A stretch of 64,000 nucleotides of DNA, from positions 372,001 through 436,000 of the forward strand of contig NZ_ATWI01000008.1 in NCBI RefSeq assembly GCF_000421165.1, read 5' to 3'. Shown piece after piece: positions 25,667 to 33,814 of the stretch (positions are counted from its first letter, which is position 1; every line of letters starts with the position of its first letter). The notes under the pieces are model-generated. The model saw only the letters and a program-made list of their open reading frames with translations, searched no databases and was not told where the DNA came from. The position numbers were made by a program, and so were the translations under genes. Source of the stretch: Marinobacter daepoensis DSM 16072 (GTDB taxonomy: Bacteria > Pseudomonadota > Gammaproteobacteria > Pseudomonadales > Oleiphilaceae).

Positions 25667-26203
25667 GGCTGTTCAATTTACCTTCGATTTTCGCCAGCCC
25701 CCGCTACAACACGCTTTACCTTACCTATCCTGTCGTTGCCAACATGGTTATCCACAGAAACTGTGGGTAATGTGGCCGTTTCAGGTTGTCGGCTTGTCAT
25801 GAGAGCGCCATTTTCCAGTGGATATCTTCGGAATCTGGGGGTAACTCACACAGTTTACCGTGGCTAAGGTTTTGTTCTCTTGGTTGGCTATTTTACCTCC
25901 ATTTTTCGTCAGCCCTTGTCCTTACTCGCTTTGCACCCTCTATCCTGACCTTGCCAACATGGTTATCCACAGAATCTGTGGAAAAAGTCGCTGTGCCCGC
26001 TTCGGCCTTTGTGGATATCGATAACTTATCCCAAGGCGGTCTCGACATCTGGGGGTAATCCGAAGAAATGCACCGAGAGAGTTCATTTGTGTGACCGTTT
26101 GGTTAATTTGCCTCCGTTTGTCGCCAGGCCTTGCCCGGACTCGCTTTACACCTGATATCCTGTCCTTGCCAACATGGTTATCCACAGAATCTGTGGGAAA
26201 ACC
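25667..26203. repeat. Array of three 215-bp direct repeats with DnaA boxes
   Basis: Three diverged copies of a roughly 107-bp conserved block sit at about 25667-25774, 25883-25989 and 26098-26203. Each ends in TTGCCAACATGGTTATCCAC followed by AGAA(A/T)CTGTGG. The perfect DnaA box TTATCCACA lies at 25748-25756, 25963-25971 and 26178-26186, exactly 215 bp apart, and each is half of a palindrome. A second block (TCTGGGGGTAA) recurs at 25834 and 26048, so the whole unit repeats. Other box-like words occur between (for example TGTGGATATCGATAACTTAT near 26010). The region has no credible protein gene. It lies directly upstream of the BCCT transporter gene. Confidence 0.85.
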
Positions 26204-26324
26204 AAAGGGGGATAGCGGATATCAGCAAGCGTTTACTGGTGTGTGCGTAATTTCCGCGGATTCCGTGCATTTTTCGGCCAGATCCGGTAGGGTCCCGCGC
26301 TTTTCCCAAAAGGAATCTCCTCAA

Positions 26325-27881
26325 ATGACAGCCCAAACTGTCCCCTCTACCTCGCTGCGGACTCGTCTTTTGCACGATAGCGACCCCGTAGTTCTCACAC
26401 TTACCATCGGCTTCATCCTGCTTTTTGTCGGTGCATCACTGGTTGATGCCGACTATGTGGCCGGACTGATTGGCGCTGGATTTACATGGACGGCCAAGTA
26501 CCTCGGTTCATTTTTCCAGTTCCTGCTTCTGATGACGTTTTTTGTTGCTATCGGTACTGCCATAAGCCGTGCCGGAAGGGCCCGGATCGGCGGAATGGAT
26601 AAACCAGAGATTGGTCGTTTTCGCTGGCTATCGATGATTATGTGTACGTTGTTGGCGGGGGGGGGTGTGTTCTTTGCCGCCGGTGAACCCGTTTACCATT
26701 TCGTGGTGACGCCACCGGCCTTTAACACCGAGCCCGGTTCTGCTGCCGCTATTGCTCCTGCCCTGGCGCAGTCGTTCACGCATTGGGGGTTCCTGGCCTG
26801 GGCGGTGCTCGGTTCGTTGACGGCGGTGGTGCTCTCAAGGGCGCACTACTCTCAGGGCCAGCCTCTGCAGCCGCGTACCCTGCTGTACCCGGTTCTGGGG
26901 GAGCGCGTTGTTAGTGGTCGTCTGGGGGGCGTGGTAGATGCTGCCTGTGTGATTGCCGTTGTAGCAGGCACCGTAGGCCCCATTGGTTTTCTGGCGACCC
27001 AGATGAGTTTTGGGCTGCATGAATTGTTTGGGGTGTCCGACGGTTACGGGACGCAGTTGATTGTTCTGGCGATTCTGGCGGGTGTTTACATGACGTCGGC
27101 CATGACTGGTCTGCACCGTGGCATACAGTTGCTGAGTCGGTTTAACGTTCTGCTGGCGCTGGCGATAGGTCTGGTGATTTTTCTGTTTGGCCCCACACTG
27201 TTTCTGACGGATGTCTATTTTCAGTCTATGGGGGAATACGTTACCTCCTTCTTTTCCATGGCAACACTGACGGCGCAGACTGCACCGGATTGGTGGATGA
27301 AGTGGTGGACGGTTTTCTTCTTTGCCTGGTTTATTGGTTACACCCCACTGATGGCGGTTTTCGTATCCCGGATTTCCCGTGGCCGGACCATTCGGGAAAC
27401 CATTCTGGCGGTTGCCGTGATGGCGCCGATTGCGACGACAATCTGGTTTACGTTGCTGGGGGGTTCTGGCATTTATCACCAGTTGGCCGGCAGCTTTGAT
27501 CTGACCGAAGCGCTGAATGGCTTCCGGTTTGATGTGGCGACTCTGACGGTGGCTCAGGCGCTGCCCGGGGGCACCTGGATGGCTGCGGCGATCTTGCTGC
27601 TGACGACTATCTTTGTGGCGACGACAGGCGACTCCATGAGTTACTCAATCGCCATGGTCGGGGCCGGACATGACGAACCTGAGCCGTGGGTGCGTGTGTT
27701 CTGGGGAGGCGCCATGGCGCTGATGGCGGCGATTCTTCTCTATATGGGAGCCGGGCAGATTGGGGTTTTGCAGCAATTCATCGTCATTACAGCGATCCCG
27801 GTGTCGCTGATCATTCTGCCCTCATTGTGGACCGGCCCCAAGGCCGCTCTGGCGTTGGCCGATGAGCAGGGCCTGAGCTAG
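26325..27881 (+). CDS. BCCT-family betaine/choline/carnitine transporter
   Basis: A 518-residue inner membrane transporter with about twelve hydrophobic segments. The family motifs are present as GEPVYHF and FFAWFIGYTPLMAVFVSRIS followed by RGRTIRE. The first of these replaces the more usual aromatic-rich WAWWxxW pattern with FFAWFIGY, so substrate choice is uncertain; sodium- or proton-coupled uptake of a quaternary ammonium compatible solute is likely. The ATG at 26325 has AAGGA ten bases upstream; a frame continuing upstream runs through the noncoding repeat array and is not used. Its last bases overlap the convergent arfB stop (shared CTAG). Confidence 0.9.
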   Translation: MTAQTVPSTSLRTRLLHDSDPVVLTLTIGFILLFVGASLVDADYVAGLIGAGFTWTAKYLGSFFQFLLLMTFFVAIGTAISRAGRARIGGMDKPEIGRFRWLSMIMCTLLAGGGVFFAAGEPVYHFVVTPPAFNTEPGSAAAIAPALAQSFTHWGFLAWAVLGSLTAVVLSRAHYSQGQPLQPRTLLYPVLGERVVSGRLGGVVDAACVIAVVAGTVGPIGFLATQMSFGLHELFGVSDGYGTQLIVLAILAGVYMTSAMTGLHRGIQLLSRFNVLLALAIGLVIFLFGPTLFLTDVYFQSMGEYVTSFFSMATLTAQTAPDWWMKWWTVFFFAWFIGYTPLMAVFVSRISRGRTIRETILAVAVMAPIATTIWFTLLGGSGIYHQLAGSFDLTEALNGFRFDVATLTVAQALPGGTWMAAAILLLTTIFVATTGDSMSYSIAMVGAGHDEPEPWVRVFWGGAMALMAAILLYMGAGQIGVLQQFIVITAIPVSLIILPSLWTGPKAALALADEQGLS

Positions 27882-28291
27882 ACCTTCACCTTGCCCCGCA
27901 GCGATTTGACTTCTCCGCGGCGGGTTTTGGTGTCCACACGCCGCCGCTGGGAAGATTTCGTGGGGCGTGTGGGGCGTCGGGCTTTTTCTGGCTTGACGGC
28001 CTGCTGAATCAGCGCCCTGAGACGGTTCAGGGCGTCCTCTTTGTTCTGTTCAAACGTTCTGTACGATTGCCCCTTGATAACGATGACACCGTCTTTGCTG
28101 ATGCGCTGGTCCGACGTGGCCATCAACCGCTCTTTGTAGAACGGTGGCAGTGTGGAGTGCAGGATATCGAACCGGAGGTGCACTGCCGACGCCACTTTGT
28201 TGACGTTCTGGCCACCGGCACCCTGGGCCCGTATCTGTGTGATCTGGATTTCCCAGTCGGCCAGTTCGACGGCATTGGATAGTTTTAGCAT
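27878..28291 (-). CDS. arfB: Alternative ribosome-rescue factor / peptidyl-tRNA hydrolase ArfB
   Basis: A 137-residue release-factor-like protein that frees ribosomes stalled on broken mRNAs by hydrolysing peptidyl-tRNA. The catalytic GGQ lies in RAQGAGGQNVNKVASAVHLRF. The basic C-terminal tail (KSSQRRRVDTKTRRGEVKSL) is the part that occupies the empty mRNA channel. Length matches Escherichia coli ArfB (YaeJ, about 140). The start is taken at the ATG at 28291 (MLKLSNAVEL); ATG at 28300 is also possible. Convergent with the BCCT gene. Confidence 0.93.
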   Translation of the reverse strand: MLKLSNAVELADWEIQITQIRAQGAGGQNVNKVASAVHLRFDILHSTLPPFYKERLMATSDQRISKDGVIVIKGQSYRTFEQNKEDALNRLRALIQQAVKPEKARRPTRPTKSSQRRRVDTKTRRGEVKSLRGKVKV

Positions 28292-28472
28292 AGTGGGCAT
28301 CAAGCGTTGGAGTGTGGGCTTCTGGGTTTTACAGCGTCATCCTACGCAATCCTGCCGGTAATCAGAAGTGGGGATTCCTGGCGGAAGAGCCTGACCATAG
28401 GGACGATACAGCGCGCGGGAGCTCTGTGTTGTAACATTGAACGTTCGCTCTCAGACCCTTGGATGTAACTAC

Positions 28473-29330
28473 ATGATGAAGTCTCTTGGTTTACCTTTTT
28501 TACTCACCTTTGCGTTAATGCTTTCCGGGTGCGGTGGGCCGACGTCGCCGCAAGAGGTTTCTGCTGCGTTCTGGCAGGCCGTGATAGACGATGATGCCGG
28601 GGAGGCCAGCGAATTCTCGACGCTGATTGATGAGGCGGCTTTCGACGGGTTTGCCAGGCAGTGGCAGGGCGTTGAAATTGACTGGGGACGGGTTGTGATT
28701 GATGACAGCGTTGCCAGGGTTACCACCAGACTCACGGGGCTGGAAGGGCAGAGTGAAGCCGTTGAAACGGTGACGTATCTGGTGCGTAAAGGGGATGACT
28801 GGCTGGTGGACTATTACCGAACCGGAGATGCTCTGAAAGGCGGCCAGGTCTGGGGCAATCTCGTCGGGCAGCTTGAGAAGCTGGGAGAAGACCTCAAGAG
28901 CCGTTGGGTGAGCCAGTCTGATGATATCGCCCGAGAGCTCGAAGTCCTGAGCCAGGAACTCGAACGGCGCGCAGGTGATGTGAATCAGCAAATGTCCGTT
29001 CTTGCTGACGAGTACAGCGAACGGTTGGGTGAGCATCTTGAGGCTCTGTCTGATTCATTAAGGGATGCACTGAAGGACACGCCATCGGCTTCGCCGCAGG
29101 ATCAGCGCACGTTGAATGAGGCGGTGATCCGGATTGATGACCAGCGGGCCAGACTCTCGGAGGCAAGTTTTCAGGTGCTTGCCGAAAGCACAGAGGTGGC
29201 GGCCGAAACTCAGTTGGAGCTCGGAACCCTGAGCGATGCGTTTGCCGCTGACAAAGCGGAATGGCTGCAGCGCGTGTCTGCAATGGAAGGGGATATCAAA
29301 ACGTTTCTTGGTCGCCTTAACGGCGAGTGA
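28473..29330 (+). CDS. Coiled-coil lipoprotein
   Basis: A 285-residue lipoprotein with signal MMKSLGLPFLLTFALMLSGC (lipobox LSGC). The first 120 residues of the mature protein have a small domain like DUF4878/NTF2-type folds (AAFWQAVIDDDAGEASEF, then VETVTYLVRKGDDWLVDYY). The rest is a long amphipathic coiled coil (about residues 130-285). This suggests an elongated envelope protein, possibly a scaffold. No specific family is named. It stands alone, in the same direction as an upstream gap of 170 bp. Confidence 0.75.
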   Translation: MMKSLGLPFLLTFALMLSGCGGPTSPQEVSAAFWQAVIDDDAGEASEFSTLIDEAAFDGFARQWQGVEIDWGRVVIDDSVARVTTRLTGLEGQSEAVETVTYLVRKGDDWLVDYYRTGDALKGGQVWGNLVGQLEKLGEDLKSRWVSQSDDIARELEVLSQELERRAGDVNQQMSVLADEYSERLGEHLEALSDSLRDALKDTPSASPQDQRTLNEAVIRIDDQRARLSEASFQVLAESTEVAAETQLELGTLSDAFAADKAEWLQRVSAMEGDIKTFLGRLNGE

Positions 29331-29395
29331 GGGCGCTTGGTATGCTCCAGATTGCCCGCCAGGGCAGTGCCTTGAATGAGGTGCAGCTTTGACAT

Positions 29396-29425
29396 TTGGC
29401 CCCGCACATTCTGATGTGGCGGGGC
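29396..29425. terminator. Terminator-like hairpin between convergent genes
   Basis: A long inverted repeat (TTGGCCCCGC-ACAT / ATGTGGCGGGGCCAA, one bulged base) lies between the coiled-coil lipoprotein gene and the convergent solute-binding gene. There is no U-run on either strand, so its terminator role is uncertain. Confidence 0.5.
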
Positions 29426-29443
29426 CAAGAGAATTTTGCTCAG

Positions 29444-30187
29444 TCAGAGGCCGTACGAACGGGAGATGGTCTCTGTTTCTCCGGCCTCTTTCATGGCCTC
29501 GTAAGCAGCATTCAGAGCGTTGATCATGTCTGGGTCTGAGTCTTTGTTGACGGCCAGGTACATCGGTGTTTCCCGGAATACCAGTACGACTTCAAGGTCG
29601 GTCACGTCTGACACATCTGCCGCCAGGTAAGGCCCTGCCAGGCCGTCGGCGACCCAGAGATCAATCTGGTTCTGTACCAGACGTCTGCCGTTGAGTCCGT
29701 TGTTTGTAATAGCGGAGACATTGAACCCCTGATCTTCCAGATAGCCGGTCATTACGTCGCCCTTGTAGCCGCCGATGCGATAGTCCCGGGCATCTTCAAG
29801 GTTGTCCAGCTGGATGTCGGAACCGGGCTTGGCAAACAGGGTCCATTGGATGCTGGAGAGTGGGCCTATCCACTCGAAGAAAGGCTCTCGCTCGGCCGTT
29901 TTGGAGACGCAGTAAATGCCATGGTCGGCATGTTTCTGGGAACGGTTCATGCCGTAGCTCAGGTCTCGGAGCTTGATGCTGTAACCAACGCTGGACTTTT
30001 CCAGAATGGCTTTGAGCACGTCGGTGCACAAACCGGTGACTTCCGACTCTGAGTGAGCAAAAGGCTGGCCATTGGTGGTCATGTTGTATGGTGGGTACTG
30101 TTCAGTGTAAATGCGCAGTTGTTCTGAAGCGGAGGCATAGCTGGTCAGGACCAGCAAGGCAACAAGGAATCCGAGTTTTCCTTTCAT
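29444..30187 (-). CDS. Periplasmic solute-binding protein, family 3
   Basis: A 247-residue exported protein (Sec signal, cleavage near YASA-SEQL) of the bacterial extracellular solute-binding family 3. It begins LRIYTEQYPPYNMTTNGQPF and continues with TGLCTDVLKAILEKS, the fold that binds amino acids or related small molecules. Cysteines are present at GLC and at IYC in the mature protein. There are no permease or ATPase genes nearby, so it may serve a distant transporter or a sensor, as Marinobacter-type genomes often carry orphan copies. The ATG at 30187 has GGAG about nine bases upstream. Confidence 0.85.
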   Translation of the reverse strand: MKGKLGFLVALLVLTSYASASEQLRIYTEQYPPYNMTTNGQPFAHSESEVTGLCTDVLKAILEKSSVGYSIKLRDLSYGMNRSQKHADHGIYCVSKTAEREPFFEWIGPLSSIQWTLFAKPGSDIQLDNLEDARDYRIGGYKGDVMTGYLEDQGFNVSAITNNGLNGRRLVQNQIDLWVADGLAGPYLAADVSDVTDLEVVLVFRETPMYLAVNKDSDPDMINALNAAYEAMKEAGETETISRSYGL

Positions 30188-30397
30188 GAAAGTGCTCCGT
30201 ATTCGTAGGGGGGATTTTAGAGCACACTATAATATTGGACTGTGGCGGCCAGTGGCAGCTCGGAATCTTCTGCTTTACATTTGCATGTTTCGATGGTTGC
30301 TAAGCAGGTCGAGTCTGTCAGGCCTTTGGGGATAGAATACGGTTTTTATGTCACTGTGCGTGACGGTCAGAAACAGGGCACGACAAGGAATCGTCCA

Positions 30398-32989
30398 TTG
30401 GAAGAGTTATTTTATCTGCTGATTGCAGCTGTGGTCCTTCTGGTTCCGGTAGGCTCATTTCTTGGTTTTCTGGCATTCCTGCAGAAGAGCAAGCTAACCA
30501 GCCGGATTGATGAGCTGGCCAGGGAGGTTGCTGAACTCCGGGCCGGTGGGGCGGTTTCAATTCCTGTTGATGAGGAGCGGGAGGATGCGCAGGTTCCCGG
30601 CCAGGCGAAGGAAGGTGTGGAGCCTGTTCCGGTTGAGACGGTGGCAGCCTTTGAAGTCCCGCCAGAGCCTGATCTGGGCAATCTGCAGCCGAAGGCTGCC
30701 ATGGCGACAGGTGTTGACCAGAGTGAATCTCTGGAATCACGTCTTCTGGCGGCGCTGAAAGCCAACTGGATGGTCTGGCTCGGTGCTCTGAGTGTGAGCC
30801 TGGCGGGTATTTTCATGGTCAGTCATTCCATTTCGGCAGGACTGATCGGTCCCCTGCAGCAACTGTTGCTGGCGGTGCTGACGGGATGCGCGCTGCATAC
30901 CGGAGCGGAATATCTGCGGCGGCGCCATAAGGGGAGCGATCAGGTATTTGCTGCGTTGGCCGGAGGTGGCAGTGTCACGCTGTATGCGGCGTTACTGGCC
31001 GGGGTTCATCATTACGGACTGATAGGACCATTGGCGGCGCTGACGGGGCTTGCGATTGTCTCTCTGGCGACCATGGTGCTGGCGCTTGTGCACGGTCCAT
31101 TACTGGCGATTATGGGCCTCAGTGGCGCTTATCTGGTGCCGCTCCTGGTCGGCGGAGAGGGTGGGAGTGCGGCCTTCGTACTGAGTTACAGCACTGTGAT
31201 CACGCTCAGTTCCCTGTTGCTGATGAACTACGTTTACCGGCCTTGGCTCTGGTATGGCACGCTTGCCGGCGCGGGCCTGTGGTGGTTGCTGGTGGCCATG
31301 GCCGGAGGCAACAGCCTTGCCATCGCCTGCTATCTGCCGGTGCTTTTTCTGTTGTTTTCCTCGTTGCCGGGCGGCGATCGCCTGGCATCGGAACGTCGTC
31401 GTGAGGCGATGGGTGCGGTGCTTGTGGCCTGGGGCCTCTCCATCGGGTGGCAGCCAGTTGAGGACCCTGTGTTTCTGGCATGGACGCTGATCCTGCCATT
31501 CGCCATTCTGGTTCCGCAAAGCCGGCAGGGCTTGTGGTATCTGCCATGGGCTGCGGTTCTGGCCACCGTAGCCGGTTGGCTTGTGTTTTCCGGCAGTGGT
31601 TACTCCGACACGCTCTTCGTGCCGTTGGTCGCGGATTTCCATAGCAATTACCTGCTCTATCTGATGGTCGCGGCAGTTGTGGTCGTGCTGGCCGGACTCT
31701 GGCAATGGCGTACCCAGTTGCAAAGCCGACGCTGGCCATCTCTGGTATTGGTTTCCCCGGTGATCTGGTTCACGCTGGGATGGTTGTTGATTGAGGGGGG
31801 AGAGGCTTCAGGCCCGTGGGCATTGATGGCGCTTCTGGGGGCTGGTGTCTATGGCGCATTGGCTTGGCTGATGCAACGCCATCAGGATTATCGGTCAGGG
31901 CTTGTCTGGGCGATTCTGGCGGCCCATGGCTGTTATTCCCTAGCGATCGTGATGTGGTTGCAGAACGCCTCGTTGACGCTGGCGCTGTCGGCTCAGTTTG
32001 TCAGCCTTGTCTGGCTGGGGCGGCGGTATCAGGCTCCGGAATTATTTCTGGTGCTCAAGGCCCTTATGGCGATTGTCGTTGCCAGACTAACCTTTAATCC
32101 CTGGTTACAGGAGTACGGTTCAGAGCAGCACTGGTCTTTCTGGACCTATGGCGGAACCGCTCTGTTTGCCGCTATGGCCACCTGGCTGGCACGCGGCTTG
32201 TCGGTTCGTCCATGGCTGGAAGCCGTCAGCCTGCACCTGTTGGTGCTGTTCCTCGGGGCTGAATTGAGGTACTGGCTATACAACGGCGATATCTTTGTCC
32301 ATGAATACGGCCTGGTCGAAGCGGCGATCAACACGCTGTTGTGGGGGGCATTGAGCGTGGTGTACGTCCACAGGGCACGGGTTGCAGGGTCGTTGGTCTG
32401 GTTGTATCGGATGCTGGCTATGGTGCTGTTGGTTATGAGCTCCCTCAGCTATCTGGTCGTGGTTCTTGTTCACAATCCCTGGTGGGCCGCCGGCGTTATT
32501 GGTGATACCCCGGTGTTTAATATGTTGTTGCTGGGCTTTGGTGCCCCGGTTGTCCTCGCGCTGGTAAACAGCCAATTCTCGGATCTGGTCCCCAGGCGGT
32601 GGTTCCTTTGTGTTGCCTTGGGAGCTTTTGGCCTGTTTACCTTGCTGGAAATCCGGCAGCTATGGCAAGGGAGCCAGATGCTCATTGGCAGTGGGATGAC
32701 GGAGGGAGAGCTTTATACATACTCGGTTGTGGGCATGCTCTACGCCATCATCGCTATCCTTTGGTCTACTCGTAATGGCAGCCTGTTGTTGCACAAATCC
32801 GGAATGATTTTGCTGGGTCTGGTGATTGGCAAAATTTTCCTGATTGACATGGCGGGCTTGCAGGGGTTGTGGCGGGTTGCGGCCTTCATGGGGCTGGGGC
32901 TGGCATTGCTCGGGCTGGCGTGGATGTACCGGAAAACCTCCGCGCCCCGTGGCTCCGGGGAAAGTCCGCCGGATACTGAGTACATCTGA
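30398..32989 (+). CDS. DUF2339 multi-pass membrane protein
   Basis: An 863-residue protein with an N-terminal membrane segment (LFYLLIAAVVLLVPVGSFLGF), a coiled coil with acidic spacer (about residues 35-110), then some twenty hydrophobic segments. The cores ESRLLAALKANWMVWLGALS and GGSVTLYAALLAGVHHYGLI identify DUF2339, whose members are of unknown function. I choose the TTG at 30398 because AAGGA lies eight bases upstream, a textbook spacing; an upstream frame to 30242 lacks a site. It is divergent from the solute-binding gene. Confidence 0.85.
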   Translation: MEELFYLLIAAVVLLVPVGSFLGFLAFLQKSKLTSRIDELAREVAELRAGGAVSIPVDEEREDAQVPGQAKEGVEPVPVETVAAFEVPPEPDLGNLQPKAAMATGVDQSESLESRLLAALKANWMVWLGALSVSLAGIFMVSHSISAGLIGPLQQLLLAVLTGCALHTGAEYLRRRHKGSDQVFAALAGGGSVTLYAALLAGVHHYGLIGPLAALTGLAIVSLATMVLALVHGPLLAIMGLSGAYLVPLLVGGEGGSAAFVLSYSTVITLSSLLLMNYVYRPWLWYGTLAGAGLWWLLVAMAGGNSLAIACYLPVLFLLFSSLPGGDRLASERRREAMGAVLVAWGLSIGWQPVEDPVFLAWTLILPFAILVPQSRQGLWYLPWAAVLATVAGWLVFSGSGYSDTLFVPLVADFHSNYLLYLMVAAVVVVLAGLWQWRTQLQSRRWPSLVLVSPVIWFTLGWLLIEGGEASGPWALMALLGAGVYGALAWLMQRHQDYRSGLVWAILAAHGCYSLAIVMWLQNASLTLALSAQFVSLVWLGRRYQAPELFLVLKALMAIVVARLTFNPWLQEYGSEQHWSFWTYGGTALFAAMATWLARGLSVRPWLEAVSLHLLVLFLGAELRYWLYNGDIFVHEYGLVEAAINTLLWGALSVVYVHRARVAGSLVWLYRMLAMVLLVMSSLSYLVVVLVHNPWWAAGVIGDTPVFNMLLLGFGAPVVLALVNSQFSDLVPRRWFLCVALGAFGLFTLLEIRQLWQGSQMLIGSGMTEGELYTYSVVGMLYAIIAILWSTRNGSLLLHKSGMILLGLVIGKIFLIDMAGLQGLWRVAAFMGLGLALLGLAWMYRKTSAPRGSGESPPDTEYI

Positions 32990-33076
32990 CGGCGACGTTG
33001 CCATTGCCCAGGGCCAGTGTTCCCTATAAAGTTAACAAACACTCACTTAATAACGGCAGTAGATGAGGAAAACCAG

Positions 33077-33775
33077 GTGACAGAACTCGTAACTTACGAA
33101 CTGAACGAAGGCATTGCCACCATCACTCTGAACAACGGTAAGGCAAATGCCCTGAGCCATGAGGTTTTTGAGGGGCTGAATGCGGCGCTGGATAGCGCTG
33201 AGCAAGACAAAGCCATTGTGATTCTGACCGGCCAGCCGGGCATGTTCTCGGGTGGCTATGACCTCAAGGAAATGCAGAAAGGCCCCAAAGAGGCGATGGC
33301 GCTGGTTAAAGTTGGTTCAACCTTTACGCGCCGTCTGTCTGCCTTCCCGCTGCCGGTCATCGTGGCCTGCAGCGGCCATGCCATTGCCAAGGGCGCGTTT
33401 ATTCTGTTGTCGGCGGATTACCGGATCGGCGTTGATGGCGGTTTCAAGCTGGGTCTGAACGAAGTGGCCATCGGGATGACCATGCATCATGCGGGTATTG
33501 AAATTGCGCGTCACCGTATGCCCGCTCCCTACTTCTATCGCTCGGTGGTGAATGCTGAGATTTTCAGCCCGGAAGGCGCGGTGGCCGCAGGCTTCCTGGA
33601 TGAAACGGTAGCGCCGGAACAGCTGGTGGATCGCGCCCGGGCGGTGGCCAGCCAGATGAAGCAGCTGAACATGCGGGCTCATAAACAAACGAAGCTGAAA
33701 GTGAAGGCCGATTACCTGGAGCGGCTGGACCGTTGTATAGAGCAGGATGCCGCACATTTTGACGTGCTCGGCTGA
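33077..33775 (+). CDS. Crotonase / enoyl-CoA hydratase-isomerase family
   Basis: A 232-residue crotonase. It shows the oxyanion-hole motifs SGGYDLKEMQ and CSGHAIAKGAFILLSADYRIG and the usual N-terminal ITLNNGKANALSHEVF. It lacks the longer C-terminal helices of the classical hydratase, so the exact reaction (hydration, isomerisation or hydrolysis of an acyl-CoA) is unclear. The GTG at 33077 is chosen with AGGA upstream; no better ATG lies nearby. A hairpin follows. Confidence 0.88.
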   Translation: MTELVTYELNEGIATITLNNGKANALSHEVFEGLNAALDSAEQDKAIVILTGQPGMFSGGYDLKEMQKGPKEAMALVKVGSTFTRRLSAFPLPVIVACSGHAIAKGAFILLSADYRIGVDGGFKLGLNEVAIGMTMHHAGIEIARHRMPAPYFYRSVVNAEIFSPEGAVAAGFLDETVAPEQLVDRARAVASQMKQLNMRAHKQTKLKVKADYLERLDRCIEQDAAHFDVLG

Positions 33776-33785
33776 TCCTGTCCGG

Positions 33786-33803
33786 GGCCGCCGTTCGGCG
33801 GCC
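33786..33803. terminator. GC-rich hairpin between convergent genes
   Basis: A 7-bp GGCCGCC/GGCGGCC stem with GTTC loop after the crotonase stop. It has no T-run, so it is a weak or dual terminator at best. Confidence 0.5.
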
Positions 33804-33814
33804 TCGGCCTCATC

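Noticed and set aside
25786..26058. 90-residue open frame inside the repeat array
   Set aside because: It covers parts of two repeat units, but the frame is not kept in the third copy and no ribosome site precedes it; the repeats are better read as noncoding.
26091..26324. Upstream extension of the BCCT transporter gene
   Set aside because: The 78 extra residues run through the third repeat unit and have no ribosome site, while the ATG at 26325 has AAGGA at a good distance and a normal family N terminus.
29396..29425. Full rho-independent terminator
   Set aside because: The stem is strong, but there is no T-run on either strand, so it is listed only as terminator-like.
31100..31723. 207-residue minus-strand open frame over the DUF2339 gene
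   Set aside because: Rich in Gln, Arg and His, as antisense of hydrophobic membrane codons usually is; no motif or start signal supports it.
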